The notes beneath the pieces were generated by a model. The model made no database searches and was not told the DNA's origin. It saw only the letters and a program-made list of their open reading frames with translations. A DNA stretch of 20,784 nucleotides from Chara braunii (Eukaryota > Streptophyta > Charophyceae > Charales > Characeae). Where the stretch lies: positions 5,046,473 through 5,067,256 of the forward strand of contig BFEA01000018.1 of NCBI GenBank assembly GCA_003427395.1, read 5' to 3'. A program made the translations under genes and the position numbers. Shown piece by piece: positions 8,821 through 16,903 of this stretch. How positions within the stretch are numbered: position 1 is the first letter of the stretch; the number at the start of each line of letters is the position of its first letter.

Positions 8821-9370
8821 CATTCTCTCTTTTTTTGGATGGATATTCGAGGGTGATTGTTTCTGGCTTGGAGATATGCAAGGGAGGAGGATGAGAGGGG
8901 AGCGGAGGGGGGGGTTGAGCGGTCGAGAGCGATGTACTGTCGATTTGCCGGCTGGTGCTTGCTGTTTCCGCAATACGCGTCCGTTCTTCTGAAGCTGCCA
9001 GCGTTTCTGTCACCGTATGCTCCCAGTAAGTCGTTCTCCCGACCTCGTGACCCCGGTGAGATGCCCTAGTTTTCCTTGACCCGCTCGGAGGGTATCTCGT
9101 AGCTTCGCCCTATCCACGCAGTGCCTACCGCATGGCTGTTTCTCCTCGATCCGCTGTCTCCTTGTTCAGCAATCGGCCGCCTCCCGCGACTATTGCAAGG
9201 TTCGCCCCGGTCTCCTGCCTCCTGTCCCGACCGTTCTCCAAGCCGGTTGGCGATACCGCCCGCTTCTTGCTTACGAACTCCTTCCGTGATCCGCACGCTG
9301 TGTTTGTCGCACACTTCGGTCTCACCATAGGCATACTCCACTGCGTCTCCGTCTAGAACAGCACTAAGAG
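8821..9370. other. GC-rich stretch without a recognisable gene
   Basis: Several overlapping frames of 60-110 codons are open on both strands (for example + 9132-9356 and - 9374-9066). None shows a motif, and their overlap points to base-composition effects. It may be the 5' region of the - strand LINE. Confidence 0.5.
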
Positions 9371-9371
9371 C

Positions 9372-9441
9372 CACGTGTCAGCAACGTGGCGACTGCGGAG
9401 CTCCACGTGGGACCCCCGTACAGGGGGGTCGGGTCGCAGTC
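9372..9441. promoter_or_regulatory. G-box/ACGT-core cluster with hairpin
   Basis: CACGTG occurs at 9372-9377 and 9404-9409, with further ACGT cores at about 9384 and 9443. In plants this hexamer is bound by bZIP and bHLH factors. A stem also forms: GACTGCG (9391-9397) with CGCAGTC (9435-9441), and inside it GACCCC (9411-9416) with GGGGTC (9425-9430). Promoter function is inference. Confidence 0.3.
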
Positions 9442-9513
9442 CACGTCAACCCATGACGCGGTGTGACCCAGCGCCGAGGTACGTCCGCGCGTGCGCTAAC
9501 CGCGTAATATAAC

Positions 9514-9562
9514 ACCCGCAACTTTTTTTTTTTTTTTTTTTTTTACCCGACGTACCCGCAAC
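9514..9562 (-). mobile_element. Poly(T)22 tract between 9-bp direct repeats (tail-only insertion candidate)
   Basis: ACCCGCAAC at 9514-9522 and again at 9554-9562 flank T22 (9523-9544) plus only nine other bases. Read on the - strand this is a nine-base remnant followed by poly(A), bracketed by a target-site-like duplication. Confidence 0.55.
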
Positions 9563-9767
9563 TTTGGCTAAGGTGAACCCGGTCCGGTGGTTGAAGCTTG
9601 CTGTATCAATTTACAGGCTGCACCATAATGCATGCTGGACGTAGGAGCTGCGATGTTCGCTGTCAGTTTTGATTCTTCCCTATGAAAGTGGATCAGCGGA
9701 GAGGAAAGAGAGCGAGTAGGGGAAAGAGAGTGGCAAAACAAGAGTGGAAACACTCAACACCAGTCTG
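9563..9767. other. Intergenic, nothing recognised
   Basis: About 205 bp without a coding signal, repeat or motif that I can support. Confidence 0.5.
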
Positions 9768-9898
9768 AAGGCATATTAGTACTCACACGGGGACCTTTTT
9801 TACTTATTCTTGGATGTAATTGCGGCCAGATTCATGCAGGTCTGGCCGTAAAAGTGGTCAGATGCATTAAACGTAGTGCTAGTGTGAGCATGCCCTGT
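9768..9898. mobile_element. Possible MITE with imperfect terminal inverted repeats
   Basis: The left end, AAGGCATATTAGTACTCACAC, and the reverse complement of the right end, AGGGCATGCTCACACTAGC, match apart from a six-base insertion. An inner hairpin CGGCCAGA/TCTGGCCG lies near 9822-9848. No clear target duplication was found. Confidence 0.4.
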
Positions 9899-9928
9899 CA
9901 GTGACTGGAGGGAGTCATAGGACTGTAA

Positions 9929-10050
9929 GGGCATCGCCACACCACTCTCGAAATGTGCAAAATGAGAATGAACTTCCGGCTAGAACATGACCAGATGCGC
10001 GCGCCACATTTTTGTCTTTTTCACATTTCGAGAGTGGTGTGGCGAGGCCC
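9929..10050. mobile_element. Tourist-like (PIF/Harbinger-type) MITE, 122 bp
   Basis: The 29-bp terminal inverted repeats (9929-9957 and 10022-10050) begin GGGCATCGCCACACCACTC on the left and differ at one base. They are flanked on both sides by TAA (9926-9928 and 10051-10053). A 3-bp TAA/TTA duplication with GGG/GGC-starting termini is characteristic of PIF/Harbinger-derived Tourist MITEs. There is no coding capacity, so movement would need a transposase from elsewhere. Confidence 0.8.
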
Positions 10051-10053
10051 TAA

Positions 10054-10466
10054 GGCATCATCATGGTGTTTGCACGCTTCTCAGCCAAATGGATTTATAT
10101 TTGGATGATCTGATTCTATTCACGTTGTGCAATGCCTGCCGCCTGTATCCAGTGGCCCTCGACAGGTGGAGAGGCTATATCCTTAAAGACTTTGTTTTGT
10201 TCGTTTATTCCGCACAAAATCTAATTTTAAGTCTTGTGCTCCACTTGCGGGGTCTTGGAGGAATAAATTAAATTCCTTTTCTCAAATCAAGACCGCCACG
10301 ACTCTCGAAAGAATTCGTGAGGCTCCACCTACGGGCCCTTTTGGAGAGTCTCACGGCAACAGCGCCTTGCAGCATGGCCAAATAGTGCTCTCCATTTCCA
10401 CGGAAGCCAGAATTGTGGCCTGATGCATTTGAACTGTTTTTTTCAGGAATTCTTGGAAAACGATAG
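10054..10466. other. Intergenic, nothing recognised
   Basis: Contains open frames under 100 codons without motifs. No element borders that I can support. Confidence 0.45.
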
Positions 10467-10896
10467 ACTAAGAGGTGGACCCCACTGCCTGGCGGAAGCT
10501 TTCCGCCTGGAAAGCTTCCGCCAAACCCAAATCGTAGGCCCCGGGGGTGGGAAAGAGAAAAGCAGACCCCACTGCAGCACAAATTTTCGGCAGTTCCATT
10601 GGTGCCGGTTACCGGATAGGGAAAACTTTCCCTATATGGAAACTTCACGTCCGCTTGTCTCGTTTCTCACCCAATCCCTGGCTCTCCTTTCCACATGGGA
10701 TGGCCAAAGCGAGGGAGGTGCCCCCCCCCTACTCCCTCAGAATGGCGGAACCGCACGGAACGGGCAAAACAAAACTGAGTGAAAACGTCTGCCACGTCAT
10801 ATCTGAGCGTTTTCCAAACCTTTGTCGCAAAGCAGTGGGGTTTCACAAATCGTCTTCCAAAACTTTGCCGCAAAGCAGTGGGGTCCACCTCTTAGT
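10467..10896. mobile_element. 430-bp non-autonomous TIR element with subterminal motifs
   Basis: Perfect 22-bp inverted repeats lie at 10467-10488 (ACTAAGAGGTGGACCCCACT and two more bases) and 10875-10896. The 10-mer ACCCCACTGC occurs at 10479 and 10566, and its complement GCAGTGGGGT at 10832 and 10875, so the motif faces inward from both ends. A perfect 14-bp hairpin with a 4-base loop follows the left end (10491-10504 and 10509-10522). On the right a 40-bp near-duplicate unit containing CGCAAAGCAGTGGGG is repeated. If the true terminus is AGAGGTGG, the flanking dinucleotide is TA on both sides, as in Tc1/mariner elements; the superfamily stays open. Confidence 0.75.
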
Positions 10897-11432
10897 ACCG
10901 TTGCACCGTCTCGCATTCAGAACCCCAGAATCAGCGCCCGATTGTGGCGAAAAAAAAAGAGGAGAACTTGGGCTTTCAGTGAATGTTGATGAAAGGGAGA
11001 AAGACTTAGTGTGAAAACGCCAGTCTGGGTGGAGCCGGGCTCAGCTGGCAATTCCTCGAGGAAAGTCCTCGAAGAACTGCAGCAGTGCAGTGTCACTCAC
11101 ATCAATGATACCCACACAACACTCCTCCAGGTCCAGGTCCTCCCCTTATGGTCGGGAGGTCCTGAGACAGCAGCTGCATTGATTGCTTCCTCTTCAGAAG
11201 GATGTACCCCTGCAGCTCTGCCCCTGGCAGTGCCCTGTCGCTTTAAATTTCTGCTTTTTTTTTTTCAATGCAAACTTCGAGGCAGGGGGTGCCACTTCAG
11301 GAGCAGATGATAAGAGCATCCTCCTAAAGGCCTGTGCCACATCTGGCCCCCCGTTGAGCCGTGATTTTTGTCGATCATTGCTTGCCATGGCATCTCCTCT
11401 TCACCAGGGGTTCCAGATTGCCCTCGCCACCA
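10897..11432. other. Intergenic, nothing recognised
   Basis: Short open frames without motifs, an A9 run at about 10951 and a T11 run at about 11257. Confidence 0.45.
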
Positions 11433-11720
11433 GGGGTCTCATCCTTCGGCATGCCATTGGCCTGCCTGGTTACCTTTCCAGTTGCATCAGGGGGGCGGAG
11501 CCAGACTGAGTGAGGAATGCAAAAAAAAAAAAAAGAGGAATGCAACTTCAACTTGGCATGTAGGCATGTAGAGAACCTCAGAGGGCTTATAAGTTATATC
11601 CACTAACTTAGTTACACTAACCCCTGCCACGGGGTCACCACCTCGTTCCAAAGTAGGCCTGCATTTACCCTTGGAATTGCCTCAGGGGCCCGGAGCCAGT
11701 GACTCAGTGAGGAATGCAAG
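11433..11720 (+). repeat. Direct repeat pair of about 90 bp (11433-11522 and 11629-11720)
   Basis: Both copies share GGGGTC..., GGCCTGC and a CTCAGGGG..CGGAGCCAG block, and both end GTGAGGAATGCAA. The left copy is interrupted right after this end by A14; the right copy is not. Confidence 0.7.
11512..11545 (+). mobile_element. Poly(A) tract between 11-bp direct repeats (tail-only insertion candidate)
   Basis: GAGGAATGCAA occurs at 11512-11522 and 11535-11545 with only A's between. The related repeat copy ending at 11720 has a single GAGGAATGCAA and no poly(A), acting as an empty site. Confidence 0.7.
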
Positions 11721-11739
11721 TTTGCATGCCCGAAAGGCA

Positions 11740-12055
11740 TTGGCCCCAAGGCCAGTCAAGCAATTTCAGATCCAATATGTTTCAGCTTGGCAGGCGAGCT
11801 ATCCTGTGGACACTGTGGTGGAAAAGGTGTATACTGGCCAATGGCATATTAGACAAGGTGCGGGTGGAAGGACGGGAAACAACTGAGCAAATAAAATCAC
11901 ACATACAAACAGATTCTGAATTGCAATCAAGGTGGCAGGATGTAGTAGAGAAACTGACGTTAGTACTGAGTGACACCTTAGAAATCCAAATGAAAATCGA
12001 CACCTTCAGCAGAGAATGTTGGGGAGTGAACAAGGAGGATGGATGGCTTCAATTT
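11740..12055 (+). pseudogene. Possible coding fragment, perhaps LINE ORF2 C-terminus
   Basis: One frame reads through Trp- and charged-residue-rich sequence (RRAILWTLWWKRCILANGIL, then SELQSRWQDVVEKLTLVLSD, then RECWGVNKEDGW) straight into a poly(A) tract at 12060. The LW.LWW.R...N pattern and the adjoining A-tail resemble the C-terminal end of plant LINE ORF2 proteins, but no diagnostic motif is present. The recognition is weak and the 5' limit is unknown. Confidence 0.3.
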
Positions 12056-12059
12056 CCAC

Positions 12060-12090
<31 letters not shown>

Positions 12091-12124
12091 CAAAAAAAAA
12101 AAAAAGACAAAAAAAAGATGGCTT
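12042..12124 (+). mobile_element. Interrupted poly(A) tract with possible 8-bp flanking repeat
   Basis: A29, GAC, A14, GAC, A8 runs from 12060 to 12116. GATGGCTT occurs at 12042-12049 and 12117-12124. This is either a tail-only insertion or the tail of the LINE-like fragment upstream; the repeat is short enough to be chance. Confidence 0.4.
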
Positions 12125-12217
12125 TGGTAAAATGGGAACTTCAAGGCAACAGTAGAGGGAAAGGGCAGGGAAGAGACAAGGGGAATGAGGGGACACTACA
12201 TAGGGACGGACTATGGG

Positions 12218-12328
12218 CTACCTTCTTCCCCCGAATACAACATACGGTCATTATAGCTGTATTTGAGGCGTCTTTCAGTCTAAATACAGCTGTAATGACC
12301 GTACGTTGTATTCGGGGGAAGAAGGTAG
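12218..12328. mobile_element. Foldback MITE: 47-bp near-perfect hairpin, 17-base loop
   Basis: Arms 12218-12264 and 12282-12328 differ at two of 47 positions, and one of these is a G:U pair in RNA. The outer bases are CTACCTTCTTCCCCCG. TA occurs at matching positions one base inside each end, as expected if the true termini are CCTTCTTCCCCC with a TA duplication. There is no coding potential. A transcript would fold into a precursor-like stem. Confidence 0.8.
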
Positions 12329-12431
12329 TGTTTAACAGTTGGGCAGACTTAGACCCGACAATACCCCTGCTCCCTGCACAAGATTTCCCAGGCCCCTTCC
12401 CCCCAAACGCCCTGGCAATAGTTGAGGATGC

Positions 12432-12451
12432 ATGGTATGGTATGGTATGGT
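12432..12451 (+). repeat. (ATGGT)4 microsatellite
   Basis: Four perfect pentanucleotide units. Confidence 0.85.
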
Positions 12452-12469
12452 CATTAATTTAACCGCCAC

Positions 12470-12663
12470 TACTTGGCCCAGCTATTGATGTCGAGCCGGG
12501 ATACCCCCTGCGCGCCAAGTTTTGCCGAGCCGTCGGGGCCGCACCGTTTCGTTTTGATTTTGGCTGGTGCTTCCAGCCATAATGATTGCGGTTCGGTGCC
12601 CCGAAGCCCACAGCTACCGGCGCGTTAACGGGAATCGCCTGTGGCCGATAGCTGGGCCAAGTA
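12470..12663. mobile_element. 194-bp TIR element with internal foldback structure
   Basis: Perfect 16-bp inverted repeats TACTTGGCCCAGCTAT lie at 12470-12485 and 12648-12663. Interior segments also pair (GGCTGG with CCAGCC near 12563-12580, and the CGGGGC..GCACCG and CGGT..GGTGCCCCG blocks around it), so most of the element can fold back. It ends in TA on both sides. It is very GC-rich compared with the neighbouring sequence and has no coding potential. Confidence 0.7.
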
Positions 12664-13055
12664 CTGGTCGTTTAAGAAGGATTGAGCCTAGGTTACAGTC
12701 AGATCTGGAAGGTGCTGTGGCTTCAGGACAGTAAGACAACCACCAAGTTGAACCCTCTGGTGCCTCCCAGAGAGAGGTTGTTGTTGACGAGAGAAAGGAT
12801 GTCCAGACGTTGTAGAAGAAGAACTACAGAAACTACAGAAACCACAAAGCCGACCAGCAGAGGAAAGGTGGAACAGACAAGAGACGGGTGCAGCAGGAGT
12901 GAAAAAGGCAGGAAGAGAAAGGGGAAACGGGTGTGCATTAGTAGATATCTGGCGCCTGATACCAGGTGAAGAGGTTTTCCCCTCCTCTGAACCCCAGAGC
13001 AATCAATGATGACAGACGGTACCCCTGAGCAGTTAATCCTCTGAATATCTGTTTT
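12664..13055. other. Intergenic, nothing recognised
   Basis: Open frames of about 100 codons on both strands overlap and show no motif. Confidence 0.4.
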
Positions 13056-13059
13056 GATG

Positions 13060-13204
13060 TAAGATGGGACGCTGGACCCGATTTCCAGCAGGTGCGGCTC
13101 CCCACCAATAGATCGGAGCAACCAGGAAACTTGCTAGGGGGGGATGCTCGTATCACCTCTTCAAGCAGATTTCCGGTTAAACAAAAAAAAAACAAAAAAA
13201 AAAA
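13060..13204 (+). mobile_element. SINE-like family B, copy 1
   Basis: Starts around ATGGGACGCTGGACCCGATT and contains CAGCAGGTGCGGCTCCCCAC, as in the copy at 19106. It ends in an A-rich tail (13179-13204, A runs with C interruptions). A shared body with an A-rich end on the same side suggests a short retroposon family. The 5' limit and any target duplication are unclear. Confidence 0.55.
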
Positions 13205-13411
13205 GGGGCTTCCCCCACGCTCTTCCCATAGCCACAGGACTTCCCTTCCGTGGACCATCTGTCATTCTGAAGCCTCCATCTGCATGGGCACCTCCCATTT
13301 AGTGCTGCTGGGGCTTCCCCCCACTTTCTTGTTGCCATTGGGCACCCTTCCCCGGGTCGTCTGTAGCTCCGGGGTACGCAAGTGGATTGGGCACCTCCAA
13401 TTCCGTAACGG

Positions 13412-13500
13412 TGAGGGAGGATGGGGAGGGGGGGGGTGCAGGGGGATGGGGGATGGGGGAACCTGGGGGAGTGGGGAGGGTCCGCAAGGGGGGGGGTGAG
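13412..13500 (+). other. G-rich tract with quadruplex potential
   Basis: Many runs of four or more G (two of them G9) within 90 bp, separated by short spacers. Four-stranded folding of the + strand is predicted from composition only. Confidence 0.6.
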
Positions 13501-13675
13501 GGTACATCGAGGGCTCAGTCAGGGTGTAAGGAGGGGTAGCCTGGGAGGTGTCTAAGCAGGGGTTGGATTGGAGTGCGAGAGAGGGGCTGGGGTGCTCTCC
13601 ACCGATGGCAGCGGGTGAAGAGGGGGACAGCCCGGACAGGGCGCCTGGGGGGCGGGGCTGGTCGTCTATTCCAAA

Positions 13676-13912
13676 CTACCGTACCACAAAATTAGTCAGG
13701 AGGTAGGGAACCTGGAACCTCAAAAAATTAGTCCGTAGCTCACAGGTCTCCTTCTCCATGAAGATTCTGTAGACCTCCAGAGCTTCCACTGGATGTTCAG
13801 TTCCCAGCTCTGAGAATAGCTTACGCGGGTCCTGCCACAGTTGGTGATAGGTGACCCAGTGTCCCACTGTCCCTGCCTGTTCTCCGCGGGCACCGTGGGG
13901 AATTTGGGCCAT
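13676..13912 (-). other. Unrecognised possible coding fragment
   Basis: A 78-codon - strand frame has a protein-like composition (HWVTYHQLWQDPRKLFSELG, EVYRIFMEKETCELRTNFLR) and little low complexity. It has no recognised motif, no clear splice borders and no neighbour in the same sense. It may be a remnant of a transposon or of a host exon. Confidence 0.25.
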
Positions 13913-14169
13913 TGCCTCAGCTGTTGTAGTCCGAACGAGTGTATACTAAGGGAGAACAGGAGTTTAAGGATCCATTCGGTCTTCAGCGCCTTGATTAGAA
14001 TCTCTGGTTAATAAAACGGGTACTACTAGGAAAAAAAAAAGAAAAACAGGTAGAGATGACCGATTGACCGTCTGTCATTTCCGCATAATATTAAAATCTT
14101 TTGCTGTAACAGTTTTGCAATCCCGAGCTTCACACGTAAAGCACTTTACGTCCATGGAAAGAAAATCCG

Positions 14170-14468
14170 GTTAGTTGGTACACCCATGATTCTGAATCGT
14201 TGAAACACAGACGTCGGGCCAGGTCCCCCTTGCACAGATTAAGACGCCCGAACCAAACCTTGTCCACCTACAATATATATCAAAGGCCAATCTCTCTTAA
14301 ATCTGTGCAAGTAGCCGTTGACGATGAAGTTCAACAGATAATGAGTGGAACGAAATAATTCCGAGTATCTCTTTTTTTTTCCCTTTCTTTCTTCTTCCCC
14401 CCACCACCCCCCTCCCCCCAAATGTCTCAAGGCCGTTCCCCATCTTTTTTCCTTCCTTTAAAAAAACA
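14170..14468 (+). mobile_element. Degenerate SINE family A copy carrying an extra hairpin
   Basis: The head GGTACACCCATGATTCTGAA..GTTGAAACACAGAC matches the head of the SINE at 15911. The tail TGTCTCAAGGCCGT..CCC followed by A7 matches its tail. The B box is not recognisable. Between them lies an inverted repeat, CTTGCACAGATTAAGA (14229-14244) and TCTTAAATCTGTGCAAG (14294-14310), absent from the other copy. Confidence 0.5.
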
Positions 14469-15056
14469 GGAACCTGGGGCCGAATAGGGGGATGGTTCAC
14501 TATCGAATGTCACAATTTTAAGGCCACAAACGCCTGGCTTCAGAACCGAAGTACGGGACTTCTTTTTTACCCTCTGTTTGTGATTCAAGAACCCAGAGCT
14601 CTTTTTTTTTTTTTTTTTTTAACCAAAGCTAAAGTAAATGAACTATAATTGTCTTAGCAAAGGGTTGCAGAGATCGCTCGCTTCCATCTGAAAGTCTTAG
14701 AGTAACATCATGAAGGTCATGCCTGCCACGGTGCCGCCTATTGTCGGAAATCATTAAAGAAATATCCGGTGGTCCAACACGCCAGTCTAGACTCGAGCGT
14801 TTACCAGTGCACCTGAGTGTCCCTAGACTCCCTACAGCAAGCTGGTGATAATAAAAAATAAAAAAAATAATCAACATCAGTTTATAATGTCTCGGCTGTA
14901 CGAGTGGCTAGGCTGTCAGAGTGGCCCATATATATACATAATATGACGAGTCGGTGAAACTCGGACGAAACAGTTCGGCACAGCCCCTGCCTCGTTTGTT
15001 GTCCTCTTCTCCCTCCCTCTCTGCCTACGGATTACCGGGCTGCTCTGTTTGACGAC
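14469..15056. other. Intergenic, poly(T)19 only
   Basis: T19 at 14602-14620 is flanked by weakly similar AACCCAGAGCT and AACCAAAGCT, too diverged to call as a target duplication. Nothing else recognised. Confidence 0.45.
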
Positions 15057-15160
15057 ATATATCTATATATCTATATATAGATATAGATATGTAGATATGT
15101 AGATATAGATATATAGATATAGATATATAGATATAGATATATAGATATATAGAGAGAGAG
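15057..15160. repeat. (ATAGAT)n/(AT)n/(GA)n microsatellite
   Basis: About 100 bp of interrupted ATAGAT and ATATAG units ending in (AG)5. It abuts the family C repeat copy. Confidence 0.95.
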
Positions 15161-15285
15161 GTTCGTCCAGATTATCGATTCAATCGGTTTGTTTGTGTGG
15201 CTCTGGGGTAAAATTGGATTTGCAAAATGCGCAGTTAATATGCAGCAGCATTGTTCGGGACTAACCCCTGATTTTGATGCCTTTT
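15161..15285 (-). repeat. Family C repeat, inverted copy
   Basis: The reverse complement contains ATCAGGGGTTAGTCCCGAAC, AATGCTGCTGCATA and GAGCCACACAAACAAACCG, then ATAATCTGGACGA. The same series occurs on the + strand at 16300-16456. This copy lacks any poly(A) interruption. Confidence 0.75.
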
Positions 15286-15420
15286 TGTCAGTTTTTGATT
15301 CTGTGTAGGACATGCTTACGGTTAATATGCCGCGATTGGTGGACAGGCGGCAGTGTGATCTGTGACCGGGATATTCGCAGTGCTCTTGGGCTTTTATATA
15401 TTCATGAATATATCCTCTGT

Positions 15421-15440
15421 ATCTATCTATCTATCTATCT
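15421..15440 (+). repeat. (ATCT)5 microsatellite
   Basis: Five perfect tetranucleotide units. Confidence 0.9.
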
Positions 15441-15815
15441 GTATATATGGGTAAGGAATATCCCTTTTTAAAGGGGGCCAGCCTGCCAGGAGCATCATCC
15501 GGCTTAGCTTTGTATATTCCAGTGGCCAGGAATCGGGTTTGGCGTCCCCTCACAAAACGTCCGCGGTCCTATCGATGGACAAGGCATAACTGACCAAGCC
15601 CAAAAATCGGACCACGGGGACTCATGTTTATCTGGCACCCATTAAGGGTGAAGAGGCACTATGCTGGTTCACCTTCTTCTGTTGTTCGAGGTTATCAGAT
15701 CAATAGTGCATTGATCAGTAGACATTAGATCAATAGTGCAGTTACTGTATTGTTGACTCATTTTCTGTTCTCAGCAGGTTCCTACTGGTTACCTCCGGGT
15801 AGACTGTGAGGACCC
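15441..15815. other. Intergenic, short direct repeat only
   Basis: AGATCAATAGTGCA occurs twice, near 15697 and 15727. No gene recognised. Confidence 0.4.
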
Positions 15816-15886
15816 CGGCCCCAATCATCATATTGATAATATCAGCCTTGGGCACTGGGCCCCTTTTTCAAAAAAAAAAAAAAAAA
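15816..15886 (+). mobile_element. 3' end of a SINE family A copy
   Basis: TTGATAATATCAGCCTTGGG..CCCTTTTTC followed by A17 (15870-15886) parallels TGATAATATCTCAAGGCCGT..CCCTTTTCTC followed by A17 in the copy just downstream. The 5' part is not identifiable. Confidence 0.55.
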
Positions 15887-15910
15887 CCGAAAACCCAAGA
15901 ACTACCCAAC

Positions 15911-16099
15911 AGCCTAGCTCAGTGGGTACACCCATGCATGAACTGTTGAAATACAGACCAGGTGCTGTGTTCGAATCCAGATGATGGAACTTACTTGAGT
16001 AAAACCAACTACTAATGAATTGCTTGGGGCCGGTCAGCTCAATGATAATATCTCAAGGCCGTCACCCTTTTCTCAATAAAAAAAAAAAAAAAAAGAGAA
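15911..16099 (+). mobile_element. tRNA-derived SINE (family A) with target-site duplications
   Basis: An internal RNA polymerase III promoter is readable: A box TAGCTCAGTGGG (15915-15926) and B box GTTCGAATCC (15969-15978), at tRNA-like spacing. A non-tRNA body follows, and then A17 (16078-16094). AAAACCCAAGAAC...CAAC flanks the element at 15890-15910 and 16100-16119; the two copies differ by a few bases, so the insertion is not very recent. The tRNA-like part lacks a proper acceptor stem, so it is not a tRNA gene. Movement would need a LINE reverse transcriptase supplied in trans. Confidence 0.85.
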
Positions 16100-16212
16100 A
16101 AAACCCAAGAACATTCAACACTGTGAGACTGTGTGAGTATCAGGGTCACAGATCACACTCAGTCTGCAGACTGTCTAGTACCAATGACAGCGTACTAGTA
16201 TTATTATACTAT

Positions 16213-16231
16213 TAACCATAGTTGGGCTTTC

Positions 16232-16262
<31 letters not shown>

Positions 16263-16266
16263 TAGT
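16213..16266 (-). mobile_element. Poly(T)26 tract between 10-bp direct repeats (tail-only insertion candidate)
   Basis: TAACCATAGT occurs at 16213-16222 and 16257-16266. Between them are only TGGGCTTTC and T's. On the - strand this is poly(A) preceding GAAAGCCCA. Confidence 0.65.
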
Positions 16267-16299
16267 AAGGCTTACTAGCCTGTACCNCACAAAATCAAA

Positions 16300-16456
16300 G
16301 ANNAACCAATCAGGTTAATAGGCCCAAAAAAAAAAAAAAAAAAAAAAAAAGAGGTTAGGCCCAAACAATGCTACTGCATAACTGTGCAGTTTGCAAAACG
16401 AATTACACCCACAGAGCCACACAAACAAACCGGATGAAAGGATAATCTGGACGACC
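16300..16456 (+). repeat. Family C repeat, + copy split by poly(A)
   Basis: Contains AATCAGGTTAATAGGCCCA, then A25, then AGGTTAGGCCCAAACAATGC, GCATAACTGTGCAGTTTGC and GAGCCACACAAACAAACCGG. It is the inverted counterpart of 15161-15285, about 1.2 kb away. NN at 16302-16303. Confidence 0.75.
16312..16363 (+). mobile_element. Poly(A)25 tract between duplicated AGGTTA(ATA)GGCCCA (tail-only insertion candidate)
   Basis: AGGTTAATAGGCCCA (16312-16326) precedes A's 16326-16350; one G and AGGTTAGGCCCA (16352-16363) follow. The inverted family C copy has one such sequence and no poly(A). Confidence 0.7.
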
Positions 16457-16903
16457 CTTGAAGGCGCCGAAACGTCCAACTCTCTCACGAGTCACGAGTC
16501 ACGAGCGAAGCTGCCACCCTTCCACCCAAATGGCAAGCTCCCACCGATTGTCGGGCCCTATAGCCCAACCCACCACCCGTCACGGTGATTAAAAGTCCCT
16601 CACTCAGCCATCCGACTGCTACCACTCCCGACAAGCTTAGGACGTTCACCGCCCTCCATGGTGATGCCTTCACACTGTTCACAGAGTGGAGCTCCCCCCT
16701 CCTTCCCTTCTCAACACACAGTAGAGCTTCCCTGCCACCTCCATGGCTAATGGCGTGACCCCATCATACCCCAACCCACCACCCCCAATTCAGGATCATA
16801 GAACTTAACCCACTTCCGTCGGCCACGATGACTTCACACACAATGAGCCGCACACCTCTTTCTCAAGTTCTCAACCCTCCTCCAAGTCCTTAGCAAATAG
16901 TCC
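16457..16903. other. Intergenic, nothing recognised
   Basis: CACGAGT is repeated three times near 16487-16506. No gene seen. Confidence 0.4.

Noticed and set aside
9066-9374. Small genes on either strand in the GC-rich stretch
   Set aside because: Three overlapping frames are open on both strands, with no motif or clear start context.
14590-14630. Poly(T)19 as a further tail-only insertion
   Set aside because: Flanking AACCCAGAGCT and AACCAAAGCT are too diverged to separate from chance.
15911-15985. A genuine tRNA gene
   Set aside because: A and B boxes are present, but no complementary acceptor stem or proper anticodon arm could be read, and a SINE body, poly(A) and target duplications follow.
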